A stretch of DNA of 32,847 nt from Flavobacteriales bacterium (GCA_019694795.1 JAIBBF010000030.1:1-32847); one strand, 5' to 3'; positions 23,422-32,393 are shown, numbered from the stretch's first letter. Notes: generated from the sequence alone by a model not told the origin. Made by a program: numbers and translations.

Positions 23422-25419
23422 TTAGTAATTAATCAGGTTCTGAAGTTTAGAACGGAAACGGTCTTTCGGTAAAAAATTATTTTCCAGCGGAACTGCAAAC
23501 GGAACCGGTGTATCTAATGATCCAACACGAACAACGGGTGCATCCAGCACATCAAAACAATTTTCTGCAATTAATGCAGCAATTTCTCCGGCAATTCCAC
23601 CTGTTTGACAATCCTCCTGCAACACCAGCACTTTTCCTGTTTTGCGAACGGAGTTATAAATGGTTTCTGTATCCAGCGGAAGTAAAGTCCTTAAATTGAT
23701 AATATCTGCATCAATCCCTAATTCTTTCGCGGTTTCCATGGCCCAATGAACTCCCATTCCATAGGTAACTATCGTTACATCATTTCCTTCTTCCACCACC
23801 GATGCTTTTCCGATTTCGAGTGTGAAATAATCTTCGCACACTTCTTCGGAAATACTTCTGTATAGTGCTTTATGTTCAAAGAAAATTACAGGATTCGGAT
23901 CTTCGAATGCGGCTAATAATAATCCTTTCGCTTCATTGGGAAACGCAGGGTAAACAACTTTTAATCCGGGTGTATGAAAAAACCAGGCTTCATTACTCTG
24001 CGAGTGGAAAGGTCCGGCTCCAACACCGGCTCCTGTTGGCATGCGCACCACCACATCGGCGTTTTGTCCCCAGCGATAATGAATTTTTGCAAGGTTATTT
24101 ACGATCTGATTAAATCCACATGTAACGAAATCGGCAAATTGCATTTCGCTCATGGCTTTATGTCCGTTAATGGATAATCCCAATGCAGAACCAACAATGG
24201 CCGATTCGCATAAAGGTGTATTACGTACACGCCCTTTTCCGAATTTATCTACAAATCCTTCGGTCACTTTAAACACACCTCCATATTCAGCGATGTCTTG
24301 TCCCATTAAAACAAGATTCTCATGTTTTTCCATGGCTTGTTTTAATCCCTCACTTATGGCATCGATAAATCGTTTCTCCGATTTTTTATTGCTGGCCGGA
24401 GTTGGCACGAATTGAAATGGTGCATACACATCATTCATTTCGCGTTCGGTATCTACCGTAATAGTCGGTGCTGCAAATGCAATTTCTAATTCGTCGGCAA
24501 TTTGTTTTTTAATTTCAATGCGCGTTTTTTCTGCATCCTGTACCGATAAAATTCCTTCTGAAATCAACCAGTTTTCGTAATTATCTACCGGATCTTTTAC
24601 CGACCACTTATCCTGAATTCCTTCCGGATAGTATTTTGTACCCGAAGCTTCTTCATGACCACGCATTCTAAAGGTGAGGCACTCCAGCATTACGGGACGA
24701 GGATTTTTGCGGATGTCTTCTGCTATGCGTCGTGTTGTATCGTACACTTCGAGCAGATTGTTTCCGTCAACCTGAATTCCTTCTATGCCATAACCGATCG
24801 CTTTATCGATAAATTGTTTACAACGGAATTGTTCGTTGGATGGAGTGGATAATCCCCATTGATTATTTTCAATTACAAAAATCACCGGCAAATCCCATAC
24901 GGCAGCTACGTTTAAGCTTTCATGAAAATCACCTTCAGAAGCTCCTCCATCACCGGTGTAAACCAATGTGCATTTTTCTTCTTTGCGAAGTTTATGCCCG
25001 AGCGCAATTCCATCTGCAATTCCTAATTGCGGACCCAAATGCGATATCATTCCAACCACTTTATGTTCTTTGGATCCAAAATGGAACGAGCGGTCTCTTC
25101 CCTTGGTAAAGCCCATTTCTTTTCCCTGAAACTGCGCAAACAAACGATGCAAAGGCAAATCCCTTGCAGTAAATACACCCAGATTGCGGTGCATGGGTAA
25201 AATATATTCTTCCTTGCTAATCGCTTTGGCTGTTCCAACCGAAATTCCTTCCTGACCGAAACCGGAAAACCATTTCGAAATTCTTCCCTGACGAAGCAGG
25301 ATGAGCATTTTTTCTTCAATCAATCGGGGCAGTAATACCGAACGGTATAAATCCAAAAGTGTTTCGTTGGAGTACCCTTTGCGGTCGAACTGAAGAACCG
25401 GTTTTACAGTGGCTGACAT
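23422..25419 (-). CDS. Fused alpha/beta E1 component of a 2-oxoacid dehydrogenase (thiamine diphosphate dependent)
   Basis: 665 residues, a single chain joining E1 alpha and E1 beta. Residues about 1-320 are the alpha part, with the ThDP motif GDGGASEGDFHESLN through ENNQWGLSTP, and FRMRGHEEASGTKYYPEG. A linker near 335-350 leads to the beta part (about 350-665): ENLVLMGQDIAEYGGVFKVT, the CESAIVGSALGLSINGHKA segment, VVRMPTGAGVGAGPFHSQS and LQEDCQTGGIAGEIAA. It decarboxylates a 2-oxoacid and passes the acyl group to an E2 lipoyl protein; the sequence resembles branched-chain 2-oxoisovalerate E1 more than pyruvate E1, but substrate is not certain. E2 and E3 are not in the window. Confidence 0.93.
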   Translation of the reverse strand: MSATVKPVLQFDRKGYSNETLLDLYRSVLLPRLIEEKMLILLRQGRISKWFSGFGQEGISVGTAKAISKEEYILPMHRNLGVFTARDLPLHRLFAQFQGKEMGFTKGRDRSFHFGSKEHKVVGMISHLGPQLGIADGIALGHKLRKEEKCTLVYTGDGGASEGDFHESLNVAAVWDLPVIFVIENNQWGLSTPSNEQFRCKQFIDKAIGYGIEGIQVDGNNLLEVYDTTRRIAEDIRKNPRPVMLECLTFRMRGHEEASGTKYYPEGIQDKWSVKDPVDNYENWLISEGILSVQDAEKTRIEIKKQIADELEIAFAAPTITVDTEREMNDVYAPFQFVPTPASNKKSEKRFIDAISEGLKQAMEKHENLVLMGQDIAEYGGVFKVTEGFVDKFGKGRVRNTPLCESAIVGSALGLSINGHKAMSEMQFADFVTCGFNQIVNNLAKIHYRWGQNADVVVRMPTGAGVGAGPFHSQSNEAWFFHTPGLKVVYPAFPNEAKGLLLAAFEDPNPVIFFEHKALYRSISEEVCEDYFTLEIGKASVVEEGNDVTIVTYGMGVHWAMETAKELGIDADIINLRTLLPLDTETIYNSVRKTGKVLVLQEDCQTGGIAGEIAALIAENCFDVLDAPVVRVGSLDTPVPFAVPLENNFLPKDRFRSKLQNLINY

Positions 25420-25434
25420 ATTCAGAATTTTTCA

Positions 25435-25442
25435 CAAATTTA
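25435..25442 (-). promoter_or_regulatory. -7 box of the E1 dehydrogenase operon
   Basis: TAAATTTG on the minus strand, perfect match to TAnnTTTG, 15 nt before the ATG at 25419. The leader is therefore about 13 nt. Confidence 0.6.
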
Positions 25443-25510
25443 GTCGAATGATGCCTCCCTTTACACATTTCCTCTTTTTTTCTGTTTGGTTTAAGTTTCC
25501 CATTCTTTGA

Positions 25511-25518
25511 TTATTTTG
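25511..25518 (+). promoter_or_regulatory. Weak -7 box of the porin-like gene
   Basis: TTATTTTG matches TAnnTTTG except at the second base and ends 7 nt before the ATG at 25526. Confidence 0.3.
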
Positions 25519-25525
25519 GCGCCCT

Positions 25526-26677
25526 ATGAAGTCATTATTCCTCTTCCTCCTTCTCTTATCACCTATGGTGATGTTTGGTCAAAAGGACAGCCTTAAAAAG
25601 CACGATAAGGATCTTTCGTTTACGGGAACCCGGATCAATCCTTATTCGGTTGAATATGATACTTCAGGAAAGATAAAACTGTCGGCCTATATCGACACCT
25701 ACTACGCGTTTTATTCCGACACGGTGGGTTCGGGTGGATTCCAAAAATTCCCAACCACTGCACCGCGCTCTGATCAATTCGGATTAAATATTGCCCAGGT
25801 TTCGGCCCGTTATCAGTCGGATCGTTTTCGGGGTATTGCCACGTTATTCTGGGGCGATTGTCCCCAAAGTGCCTGGTCGCCCCTTTTGAATCTCATTCAG
25901 GAAGCCAATCTGGGTTTCAGAATTGCAAAAGGCTTATGGTTCGATGCCGGTTTTTTTCGTACGCATATCGGACTGGAGTCGATACAGCCAAGGGAGAACG
26001 TCACCATGAGCTTTGCCACCACCACTTATTTCGAGCCTTATTACATGGCAGGAGCTAAACTGACCTATGAGCTTAGTCCAACGCTCGTGGTCCAATTAAA
26101 TGCATTTAACGGTTTCAATGCTTTTGCCGAAACCAATTCCAATAAAGCTGTAGGTGTTTCTGCGGCATGGACACCCGGCGAGCATTTTAATTTATCCTTT
26201 TCATCGCTGGCATCGGATGAGTCGGCCGATGATTATCCTCTGCCACAAATGCGCCTTTACAACAATTTATACATGGTTTATAAAACCAATCGCTTCACTC
26301 TCGGTGTAGAAGGTAATTTCGGATTGCAGCAAAACACCAAACTCAGCGATTCTTCTGCTACTGCCATGATGTATAGCACGCTTATCGCTGCGAAATACAG
26401 AGTAACAACCCACTGGGGAGTTTATTCCCGTTTTGAATTTTTCGATGATCCCGACGAAATTTTAACGGGTCCCGTGTATAACGATAATCATCAATTGGCG
26501 GGAATGAAACTCATCGGATTTACAGCAGGTACCGAATACAAACCCATACCCAACTCCTACCTACGAATCGAATCGCGTGTATTGCAGGCACCGAGTGATG
26601 AAAAAATATTTTACTACAACGCGCAAAGCAGCAATATTCGCTGGGAGGTAATTTGTGGATTAGGATTTTGGTTTTAA
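25526..26677 (+). CDS. Outer-membrane beta-barrel, putative porin (BBP2/OmpL-like)
   Basis: 383 residues, signal peptide MKSLFLFLLLLSPMVMFG. The mature part is rich in alternating Tyr/Phe strands (LSAYIDTYYAFYSD, FGLNIAQVSARYQ, LWFDAGFFRTHIGLES, YFEPYYMAGAKLTYEL) and ends in GLGFWF, a terminal aromatic suited to the BAM machinery. The AYIDTYYAF start and the GFFRTHIGLES strand fit the BBP2-type porin family of Bacteroidota. It presumably lets small solutes pass the outer membrane; substrate unknown. The lipoprotein gene follows 9 bp later, likely co-transcribed. It is divergent from the E1 gene. Confidence 0.85.
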   Translation: MKSLFLFLLLLSPMVMFGQKDSLKKHDKDLSFTGTRINPYSVEYDTSGKIKLSAYIDTYYAFYSDTVGSGGFQKFPTTAPRSDQFGLNIAQVSARYQSDRFRGIATLFWGDCPQSAWSPLLNLIQEANLGFRIAKGLWFDAGFFRTHIGLESIQPRENVTMSFATTTYFEPYYMAGAKLTYELSPTLVVQLNAFNGFNAFAETNSNKAVGVSAAWTPGEHFNLSFSSLASDESADDYPLPQMRLYNNLYMVYKTNRFTLGVEGNFGLQQNTKLSDSSATAMMYSTLIAAKYRVTTHWGVYSRFEFFDDPDEILTGPVYNDNHQLAGMKLIGFTAGTEYKPIPNSYLRIESRVLQAPSDEKIFYYNAQSSNIRWEVICGLGFWF

Positions 26678-26686
26678 AATGAACGT

Positions 26687-27265
26687 ATGAAAAAAAATTG
26701 GATCGCTATTTCTGCTTTAGTTCTTGCAGCATGTTCAGGTGAAACGGAAAAAGCATCGTCTAAGCAGAATTTAGCTTTTGAAGAGTACATCAGCGCATAT
26801 CGTCCTTCCTCCATACAGGATATGAGTTATTGCTCCAACAGCATCTCCCAAGCGGTAAAAGGGAAACGGATGATTGAAACTACAGACAGTGCTTTATTTC
26901 CATTTCTTCCGGAAATTCTAATTGAAAATGGTGGATTTATGGATAAGGTTTATACAGATTCTTCAAGCGGATTAATGCTATGTACCGCTTTATTGAATGC
27001 CGACTTTTTTGGTCCGGTTTACCTCCTTTATTCCGGCGAAGGGAAATTGCTCGATCATTTTGTAGGATTCAATACACCGGGTACCGATGAAGGATGGCAA
27101 TCGGTGGAATGTGTAACAGCGAATACGAATGGAGATTTGATCTTTAAAGATGCAACGACATCCTGGTCGCCCGAAGATTCTGCCGCTACGGTGAAAACAG
27201 AGATCACAGAAATGAACATGCAACCTTTTCGGCACAAATCATTCAAAAGCGAAAAGCTTCAATAA
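26687..27265 (+). CDS. Lipoprotein of unknown function
   Basis: 192 residues starting MKKNWIAISALVLAACSGE, with a good lipobox (LAAC, Cys16). The mature protein has no family I recognise. FEEYISAYRPSSIQDMSYCS near the N-terminus is followed by a mixed alpha/beta stretch with FGPVYLLYSGEGKLLDHFVG and by a Glu/Thr-rich end. It sits directly behind the porin-like gene and before a strong terminator, so it may be an envelope partner of that protein; this is inference. Confidence 0.8.
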   Translation: MKKNWIAISALVLAACSGETEKASSKQNLAFEEYISAYRPSSIQDMSYCSNSISQAVKGKRMIETTDSALFPFLPEILIENGGFMDKVYTDSSSGLMLCTALLNADFFGPVYLLYSGEGKLLDHFVGFNTPGTDEGWQSVECVTANTNGDLIFKDATTSWSPEDSAATVKTEITEMNMQPFRHKSFKSEKLQ

Positions 27266-27293
27266 GTATCAACTGATTTTTTCGAATAGAAAT

Positions 27294-27326
27294 AAAAAAG
27301 GCCTCATCAACGATGAGGCCTTTTTT
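27294..27326. terminator. Strong bidirectional terminator
   Basis: Fifteen-bp stem: A-run plus GGCCTCATC (27300-27308) with GATGAGGCC (27312-27320) plus T-run, loop AAC. It lies between the convergent lipoprotein (27265) and TPR gene (27344) ends. Confidence 0.95.
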
Positions 27327-27343
27327 AAAAGCATCTTAGAAGA

Positions 27344-29062
27344 TTATTTTACAATCGCCTGGAAGCTAGCTTCGTTAGCGAACTTAAGGAATTCACGATC
27401 TTTTCCTGCTTTGGTTTTCAGTGAGCCATCTTTCTGGATTGCAGAAGTAAGGTTGCTGGTAACCTGAGCAAGGTTGTTTGCACGTGCAGCAATTACTGCG
27501 CGGAGGTAGAAAGTAAGCGCAGCTTCTTTTTCTGCAGATGCATCTAAAGTAGATGAAGCTTCATTTCCGTTACCGTTTAACACTTGAGCAAGCGCAAGGT
27601 TAAAGGTTTTGAAAGAACTCATTTGGCTAACAGCTTCTCCGTATTTACCTTTTTGGATATTGATGATACCCATGTTGTAAGATACTTCCGGACCAGCACC
27701 TGAAGCTTCAGAAAGAAGTTTTTCAGCTTTAGCACGATCACCTTTCTGACGAGCACAAGCAGCCAGGTTATTTTTAACGATTGGCTCAGAAGAAGCTAAT
27801 GAAGCAGCTTTTTCGAATTCAGCTTGAGCGTCGTTGATTTTACCTTGCATAAAGAGGATAGCTCCGGTGTTGTTGAAACCTCTCCAGTCTTGTGGGTAGA
27901 TACGGCTAACTTCACGGAAAATGCGAAGTTTTTCGTTCATGTCGTTAGTCAATGTAGAAGCAAACAACAATTCTTCAACAGTTAAAGAATCTGGTTTGGT
28001 TTTGCTCCACTCAGTTAATTCCTGGTCAGTTTTTCCGTTAAGGTCGTAGTTCAACGTTACTGCAGAACGACGAAGTTTAGGAAGAACTTTTTTCTCAAGT
28101 TCCTGATAAGTTTTCGCCATGTTGCGGATTTCCTGCTCACGTTTGTTAACGTCAGAGTACATTCCAAGAACGCGAACGATTAATTCTTTATCAGCAATAT
28201 CCGTTTTGTCTAACTCAGATTTGAAACCATCCCAGTCTTCACCTTTACCTTGAAGATTGTAGAACGATGATTTTGCATCTTGTCCTTTTTCCCATTTCAA
28301 TTTTTTCGCTTCTTTAGCAATCGCCTCAGCTGCAGTGCGAGCACGGTCGTTAGCTAAATTGTCGTTGATTGCAATTTCACCTTCAGGTGATGCATATGCA
28401 GGAATAGTGATGTTTTTAATGTCGATGCGTGGATTTGCAATGGCTGATTTTAACCAGTTCATGAAATCTACATAGTCTTTGTCTTTCAACTCAGAACCTT
28501 TTACTTCGTGACGACCTTTATCGTAGTTGATTACCATCTCAGCAGTGTGAGAAGTAACGCGTACAAATTTGTCTTTACCGAAGATTACTTTATCGTCGCT
28601 CATTACTAATAATGGAGTGATGATGGTACCATCAGCAATTTTATCTGTAGTAATAAGTGCTTTTTCTTTGGTTCCTTTTTTAGGAAGGATCTTTACTTTG
28701 ATCTCAGCCACTTCCATGTTTGGAGTGTAAGGAACTTTAGAAGTATAAGAGAATGAACCACCTTCTTTAGGGATCACTTTACCGTTACCCGCTGCTTTAG
28801 GCCCCTGGAAAATTTCAGTTTTGAAAGCTTTCTCCTGACCATCAGATCCGATGATAACCGGAGTTACTTCTACTACTGCTTTTTTGTGCAGACCTTTTTC
28901 AACGAATTTACCGTTGATGTTAAGGGTTACAGTGTCGCCGTGCATTTCCACGGGATTCGGGTTTACCTTGTACTCGATGTCTTTTACAAGTGTACACCCC
29001 TGGATAAACATTGCGCCAGAGAAAGCTGCAAGTGATAATCCGATGAGTTGGTTCTTTTTCAT
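27344..29062 (-). CDS. OmpA-like/TPR outer-membrane lipoprotein
   Basis: 572 residues. The lipoprotein signal MKKNQLIGLSLAAFSGAMFI leads to QGC with Cys23. About 24-180 are two Ig-like strand-rich segments (YKVNPNPVEMHGDTVTLNI). About 185-300 is an OmpA-like fold with IPAYASPEGE and NDNLANDRARTAAEAIA, the pattern of the peptidoglycan-binding helix. About 365-570 are TPR units (IYPQDWRGFNNTGAILFMQG, DAQAEFEKAA, EPIVKNNLAACARQKG). It is probably an abundant periplasmic envelope protein, perhaps a scaffold linking peptidoglycan and outer membrane. Frequent GCT/AAA/GAA-type codons hint at strong expression. Its own promoter lies in the 106-bp gap before the kinase gene. Confidence 0.85.
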   Translation of the reverse strand: MKKNQLIGLSLAAFSGAMFIQGCTLVKDIEYKVNPNPVEMHGDTVTLNINGKFVEKGLHKKAVVEVTPVIIGSDGQEKAFKTEIFQGPKAAGNGKVIPKEGGSFSYTSKVPYTPNMEVAEIKVKILPKKGTKEKALITTDKIADGTIITPLLVMSDDKVIFGKDKFVRVTSHTAEMVINYDKGRHEVKGSELKDKDYVDFMNWLKSAIANPRIDIKNITIPAYASPEGEIAINDNLANDRARTAAEAIAKEAKKLKWEKGQDAKSSFYNLQGKGEDWDGFKSELDKTDIADKELIVRVLGMYSDVNKREQEIRNMAKTYQELEKKVLPKLRRSAVTLNYDLNGKTDQELTEWSKTKPDSLTVEELLFASTLTNDMNEKLRIFREVSRIYPQDWRGFNNTGAILFMQGKINDAQAEFEKAASLASSEPIVKNNLAACARQKGDRAKAEKLLSEASGAGPEVSYNMGIINIQKGKYGEAVSQMSSFKTFNLALAQVLNGNGNEASSTLDASAEKEAALTFYLRAVIAARANNLAQVTSNLTSAIQKDGSLKTKAGKDREFLKFANEASFQAIVK

Positions 29063-29086
29063 TTACGATGCTTTTTTATTCGGGTG

Positions 29087-29094
29087 CAATATTA
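29087..29094 (-). promoter_or_regulatory. Likely -7 box of the OmpA-like/TPR lipoprotein gene
   Basis: TAATATTG on the minus strand differs from TAnnTTTG at one base and ends 24 nt before the ATG at 29062. Confidence 0.4.
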
Positions 29095-29168
29095 ACGGAT
29101 TATTTTAAAAATAAAAAACCAAGATTTCAAGAATGTAATCCTGCTATTTTATCGATAAAGTAATTGAT

Positions 29169-29804
29169 TTATAGCGAAATACGGGTAATTCCTACTGGAT
29201 ATTCCTGATTAATTGTTTCAGAAATCCGAAATAAATCCTCCTTTTTAGTAGCGAAATCCAGCTCTCCGTAGTCCAATAATAAGATCCGAAGTCCCTGTAA
29301 AGTAGCAAGATGCTCCAGATAAACCTGCTGGATTCCCTGTAAATATTCTTCTTTTATACATTGTTCATAAATCCTTCCTCTTTTTTCGATGTGTGATTTC
29401 AATTTGGAGGTGGGAACGATTAAAAAGACGATTAAATCGGGCTTGGGAAGTGTTTTAAACATGATGTCGTACAGGCGACGGAACAGACTGAATTCGTTTT
29501 CATCGAGGTTATTACGGGCGAAAATCAGTGATTTTTCGAGGTAGTAGTCGGAAACCACCGTGCTGCCAAAGAGGTCCGGACCATTCATTTCTTCACTGAG
29601 CTGGCGGTAACGCTCGGCCAGGAAGTACATTTCCAACGGAAAGGCGTGCCGTCGGGGATCTTCATAAAATAAAGGAAGAAAAGGGTTGTCCTCGAATTGC
29701 TCCAGAATGAGTTGGGTCGACCACAACTCGCTGAGTCGCCGCGCCAGGGTTGTTTTCCCTGCACCGATATTTCCTTCGATGGCAATAAAACGATGGATAC
29801 TCAT
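29169..29804 (-). CDS. Deoxynucleoside kinase (deoxyadenosine/deoxycytidine kinase type)
   Basis: 211 residues. The P-loop is GNIGAGKTTLA at residues 11-21, right after RFIAIE. FEDNPFLPLFYEDP, EMYFLAERYRQL and VVSDYYLEKSLIFARNNL follow, matching the dNK family, in which the Glu near 35 and the ERY motif bind the sugar and the base. KRGRIYEQCIKEEYLQGI is the LID region. It phosphorylates deoxynucleosides for salvage. Its ATG overlaps the folK stop by 4 bp, so it is translated after folK in the same mRNA. Confidence 0.93.
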   Translation of the reverse strand: MSIHRFIAIEGNIGAGKTTLARRLSELWSTQLILEQFEDNPFLPLFYEDPRRHAFPLEMYFLAERYRQLSEEMNGPDLFGSTVVSDYYLEKSLIFARNNLDENEFSLFRRLYDIMFKTLPKPDLIVFLIVPTSKLKSHIEKRGRIYEQCIKEEYLQGIQQVYLEHLATLQGLRILLLDYGELDFATKKEDLFRISETINQEYPVGITRISL

Positions 29805-30301
29805 TCGGGGAAATTCAAAGGATGTAACAATTTAACAATGGAAGTATCCTCACATATATGCAAGGCATCAATCACCGTGGAACCGTCGGGGAATTGCCAA
29901 TCGGCAGCTATTTCACTGAGTGGTAAAAGGGCAAATTTTCTTAATGTTAACCGTGGATGCGGCAATAGCAAGCGCGGATGGTCGAACGAAATCCCCTCCC
30001 CTAACAGCAAATCAATATCGATGCTCCGGTCGGAATATCCGGGTTGATCCCTGCGTTTTCGTCCCAATTCACGTTCAATTTCCAAGGCACAATCGAGTAA
30101 TTCCAGCGGCGATAGTTCTGTTTCCAGCACAACGGCCATGTTCAGAAAATCATTCGAATCGAAACCCCAGGAGGGCGACTGGTAGAGTTGGGATTGCGTT
30201 TGAATGGTCCCTGCTTTTCCTTGTAATAAGGACAAGGCGCGGACAAAGGTCCCCCTAACATCTCCTGAATTTCCCCCAAGCAGCAAAGCAAAACGCATCA
30301 T
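29801..30301 (-). CDS. folK: 2-amino-4-hydroxy-6-hydroxymethyldihydropteridine diphosphokinase FolK
   Basis: 166 residues from 30301 (MMRFALLLGGNSGDVRGTF); 30298 is equally possible. The longer reading from 30343 is rejected because a perfect -7 box ends 5 nt before 30301. Conserved features: LLLGGNSGD at the N-terminus, SPSWGFDSNDFLNMAV, LGRKRRDQPGYSDRSIDIDL (HPPK signature with the two Asp that bind Mg) and HPRLTLRKFALLPL. It transfers pyrophosphate from ATP to the pterin in folate synthesis. Operon with the deoxynucleoside kinase; both serve DNA precursor supply. Divergent from sppA. Confidence 0.95.
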   Translation of the reverse strand: MMRFALLLGGNSGDVRGTFVRALSLLQGKAGTIQTQSQLYQSPSWGFDSNDFLNMAVVLETELSPLELLDCALEIERELGRKRRDQPGYSDRSIDIDLLLGEGISFDHPRLLLPHPRLTLRKFALLPLSEIAADWQFPDGSTVIDALHICEDTSIVKLLHPLNFPE

Positions 30302-30306
30302 GGGTG

Positions 30307-30314
30307 CAAATGTA
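30307..30314 (-). promoter_or_regulatory. -7 box of the folK operon, leaderless type
   Basis: TACATTTG on the minus strand, a perfect match, ends 5 nt before the ATG at 30301. Confidence 0.6.
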
Positions 30315-30359
30315 ACTTTCCCTTCAACACGTCCAGCAGCCATTGGTGTAAAAGCCCTT

Positions 30360-30374
30360 CATCACCGGGTGATG
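30360..30374. promoter_or_regulatory. Perfect palindrome upstream of sppA, operator candidate
   Basis: CATCACCGGGTGATG: 7-bp arms around one G. It ends 6 bp before the sppA -7 box, roughly -31 to -17, where a bound protein would block RNA polymerase. No T-run follows, so it is not a terminator. The cognate regulator is unknown. Confidence 0.4.
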
Positions 30375-30380
30375 CTCAAC

Positions 30381-30388
30381 TATTTTTG
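30381..30388 (+). promoter_or_regulatory. -7 box of sppA
   Basis: TATTTTTG, perfect TAnnTTTG, 19 nt before the ATG at 30408. The short leader is about 17 nt. Confidence 0.55.
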
Positions 30389-30407
30389 ACCTAGAAATTA
30401 TCTACCC

Positions 30408-32240
30408 ATGAAAGAATTTTTTAAAATGATGGCTGCCTCTGCAGTCGGACACCTCATCACCGGTATTCTGGTGGCCTTTTTATTTGCCGTATTTCTGGTT
30501 TCGCAGTTCATGAGTGCATTTGAAGGACTGGAAGACAAGAATAAAGTGGAAGTAAAAGAAAACTCGGTATTACATATTAAGCTGGACAATCCCATCAGCG
30601 ACCAGGCAACGAATCCGGATTTCAACTTCGGATTTGGCGGATTCAGTTCTGAAAAAGTGAGCGGATTAAATGTGATGCACAAATGCCTTCAGCGCGCTGC
30701 CAAGGATGAAATGATTAAAGGAATTTTCCTTGATATTTCTGCGGTAAGTGGTGGAATGGCCAGTGTAGAAGAATTGCGCAATATGCTGCTTGAATTCAAA
30801 AAAAGCGGAAAATTCATCATTGCCTATTCTGAAATTTATACGCATAAATCGTACTACCTCGCTACCGTAGCCGATCAGATTTTGCTTTATCCCCAAGGTA
30901 TAGCACAACACACCGGTTTAACTGCAGAAATCATGTTTATGAAAGGCATGATAGATAAACTCGATCTGGATTTAGCCATCATTCGCGGAAGCAACAATAA
31001 ATTTAAAAGCGCTGTAGAGCCATTTATGTATGAAAAAATGAGCGATGCCAACCGAGAGCAAACCACTAAATACCTGAATGCATTATGGGGACATATGATG
31101 CAGGGTATTTCCGAACAACGGAAAATCTCTATTGAACAATTGAATTTACTCGCCGATTCATTGGTGTTACAAACGGCCGATGCAGCAAAAGAACATCACT
31201 TTGTGGACCAAATTGCCTACCGCGATGAAGCCTATGCTTTACTGAAACAAAAAGTGGGCATTGAAGAAAAAGAAGAATTAAATCTTGTTGCCATTTCCGA
31301 TTACAACAAAGACAAAAGGCTGAATAAAATCAAAAAAGAAGAGGAATTGGCCAATCAGGACAAATCACAAATTGCAGTGATTTATGCCGTGGGCGATATT
31401 ATTGATGGTAAAGGCGATAAAAACTCTATCGGTTCGGTTACTCTTTCTGAAGAAATCAGGAAAGTCCGTTTGGACACCACTGTAAAAGCCATCGTTCTCC
31501 GTGTTAATTCACCCGGTGGAAGTGCTTTGGCTTCGGATGTGATCTGGAGAGAAGTGGTTCTTGCTAAAAAAGCCAAACCTTTTATTGTATCGATGGGTGA
31601 TGTTGCCGCTTCGGGTGGATATTACATCAGCTGTGCTGCGGATAAAATTTACGCTCAACCGAACACGATTACCGGTTCTATAGGTGTATTCGGAATTTTG
31701 CCAAACACCGAGCGCATGCTGAAAGAAAACATTGGAATTACCTACGATCGCGTTAGAACCAATACCCATTCGGATCTAGGATCGATTTCTCGTCCCCTCG
31801 ACGATTTCGAATATAAAATCATTCAAAAAGGGGTGGACGATATTTATTTTGACTTCACCTCGAAGGTGGCTGAAGGTCGCAAACACAAGAACCTGACCCG
31901 CGAAATGGTGGACTCCATCGGCCAGGGAAGAGTGTGGGCCGGAACAGATGCCCTTAAGATAGGTCTGGTGGACGAACTGGGAGGCCTGGATGCGGCCATA
32001 AATGAAGCTGCCAAACGCGCCAAACTGTCAGAAAATCAATATTATGTCGCTGAATATCCGAAAGTTAAGCCTCCGTTTGAGGAGTTGATGGAAAGTTTAA
32101 AAAATGAATCAAAAATTGAAATTATTAGCCAAAATTTTGGCCTAAGCCCCGAAATGATGTTGTATCTTTACAACGTCAAAAAGATTCTCAGGACGAAGGG
32201 TATTGTTGCTATGCTTCCGTATCATTTCGACATCCACTGA
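30408..32240 (+). CDS. sppA: Signal peptide peptidase SppA, 67-kDa type
   Basis: 610 residues, the long two-domain form. A membrane anchor lies at about 13-33 (VGHLITGILVAFLFAVFLVS). The N-terminal repeat (about 50-300) supplies the catalytic Lys200 in NNKFKSAVEPF; the C-terminal repeat (about 320-530) supplies the Ser402 nucleophile in GDVAASGGYYISCAADKIYA, with VNSPGGSALASDVIW upstream and ITGSIGVFG downstream. It degrades leftover signal peptides and other membrane peptides in the periplasmic face of the inner membrane. The gene has its own promoter with a palindrome nearby and its own terminator. Confidence 0.96.
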   Translation: MKEFFKMMAASAVGHLITGILVAFLFAVFLVSQFMSAFEGLEDKNKVEVKENSVLHIKLDNPISDQATNPDFNFGFGGFSSEKVSGLNVMHKCLQRAAKDEMIKGIFLDISAVSGGMASVEELRNMLLEFKKSGKFIIAYSEIYTHKSYYLATVADQILLYPQGIAQHTGLTAEIMFMKGMIDKLDLDLAIIRGSNNKFKSAVEPFMYEKMSDANREQTTKYLNALWGHMMQGISEQRKISIEQLNLLADSLVLQTADAAKEHHFVDQIAYRDEAYALLKQKVGIEEKEELNLVAISDYNKDKRLNKIKKEEELANQDKSQIAVIYAVGDIIDGKGDKNSIGSVTLSEEIRKVRLDTTVKAIVLRVNSPGGSALASDVIWREVVLAKKAKPFIVSMGDVAASGGYYISCAADKIYAQPNTITGSIGVFGILPNTERMLKENIGITYDRVRTNTHSDLGSISRPLDDFEYKIIQKGVDDIYFDFTSKVAEGRKHKNLTREMVDSIGQGRVWAGTDALKIGLVDELGGLDAAINEAAKRAKLSENQYYVAEYPKVKPPFEELMESLKNESKIEIISQNFGLSPEMMLYLYNVKKILRTKGIVAMLPYHFDIH

Positions 32241-32276
32241 ACCACTGCCATGATGTTTAGAGGAACTTCCTGAAAT

Positions 32277-32309
32277 AAAACCCCGATTGTCTTAGCAGTC
32301 GGGGTTTTT
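32277..32309 (+). terminator. Intrinsic terminator after sppA
   Basis: AAACCCCGA (32278-32286) pairs with TCGGGGTTT (32299-32307), loop 12 nt, then T residues. It lies 36 bp after the sppA stop. Confidence 0.9.
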
Positions 32310-32393
32310 CTTTTATAAATGACGAATGAAATTGGTCTAGATAAAATCCTATTTCATTTTTTTAAATCAGTATTTTCACGAAAAACAGATTAC

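Noticed and set aside
30302-30343. Earlier start for FolK
   Set aside because: The extension lies across the -7 box TACATTTG; the family starts at RFALLLGGN.
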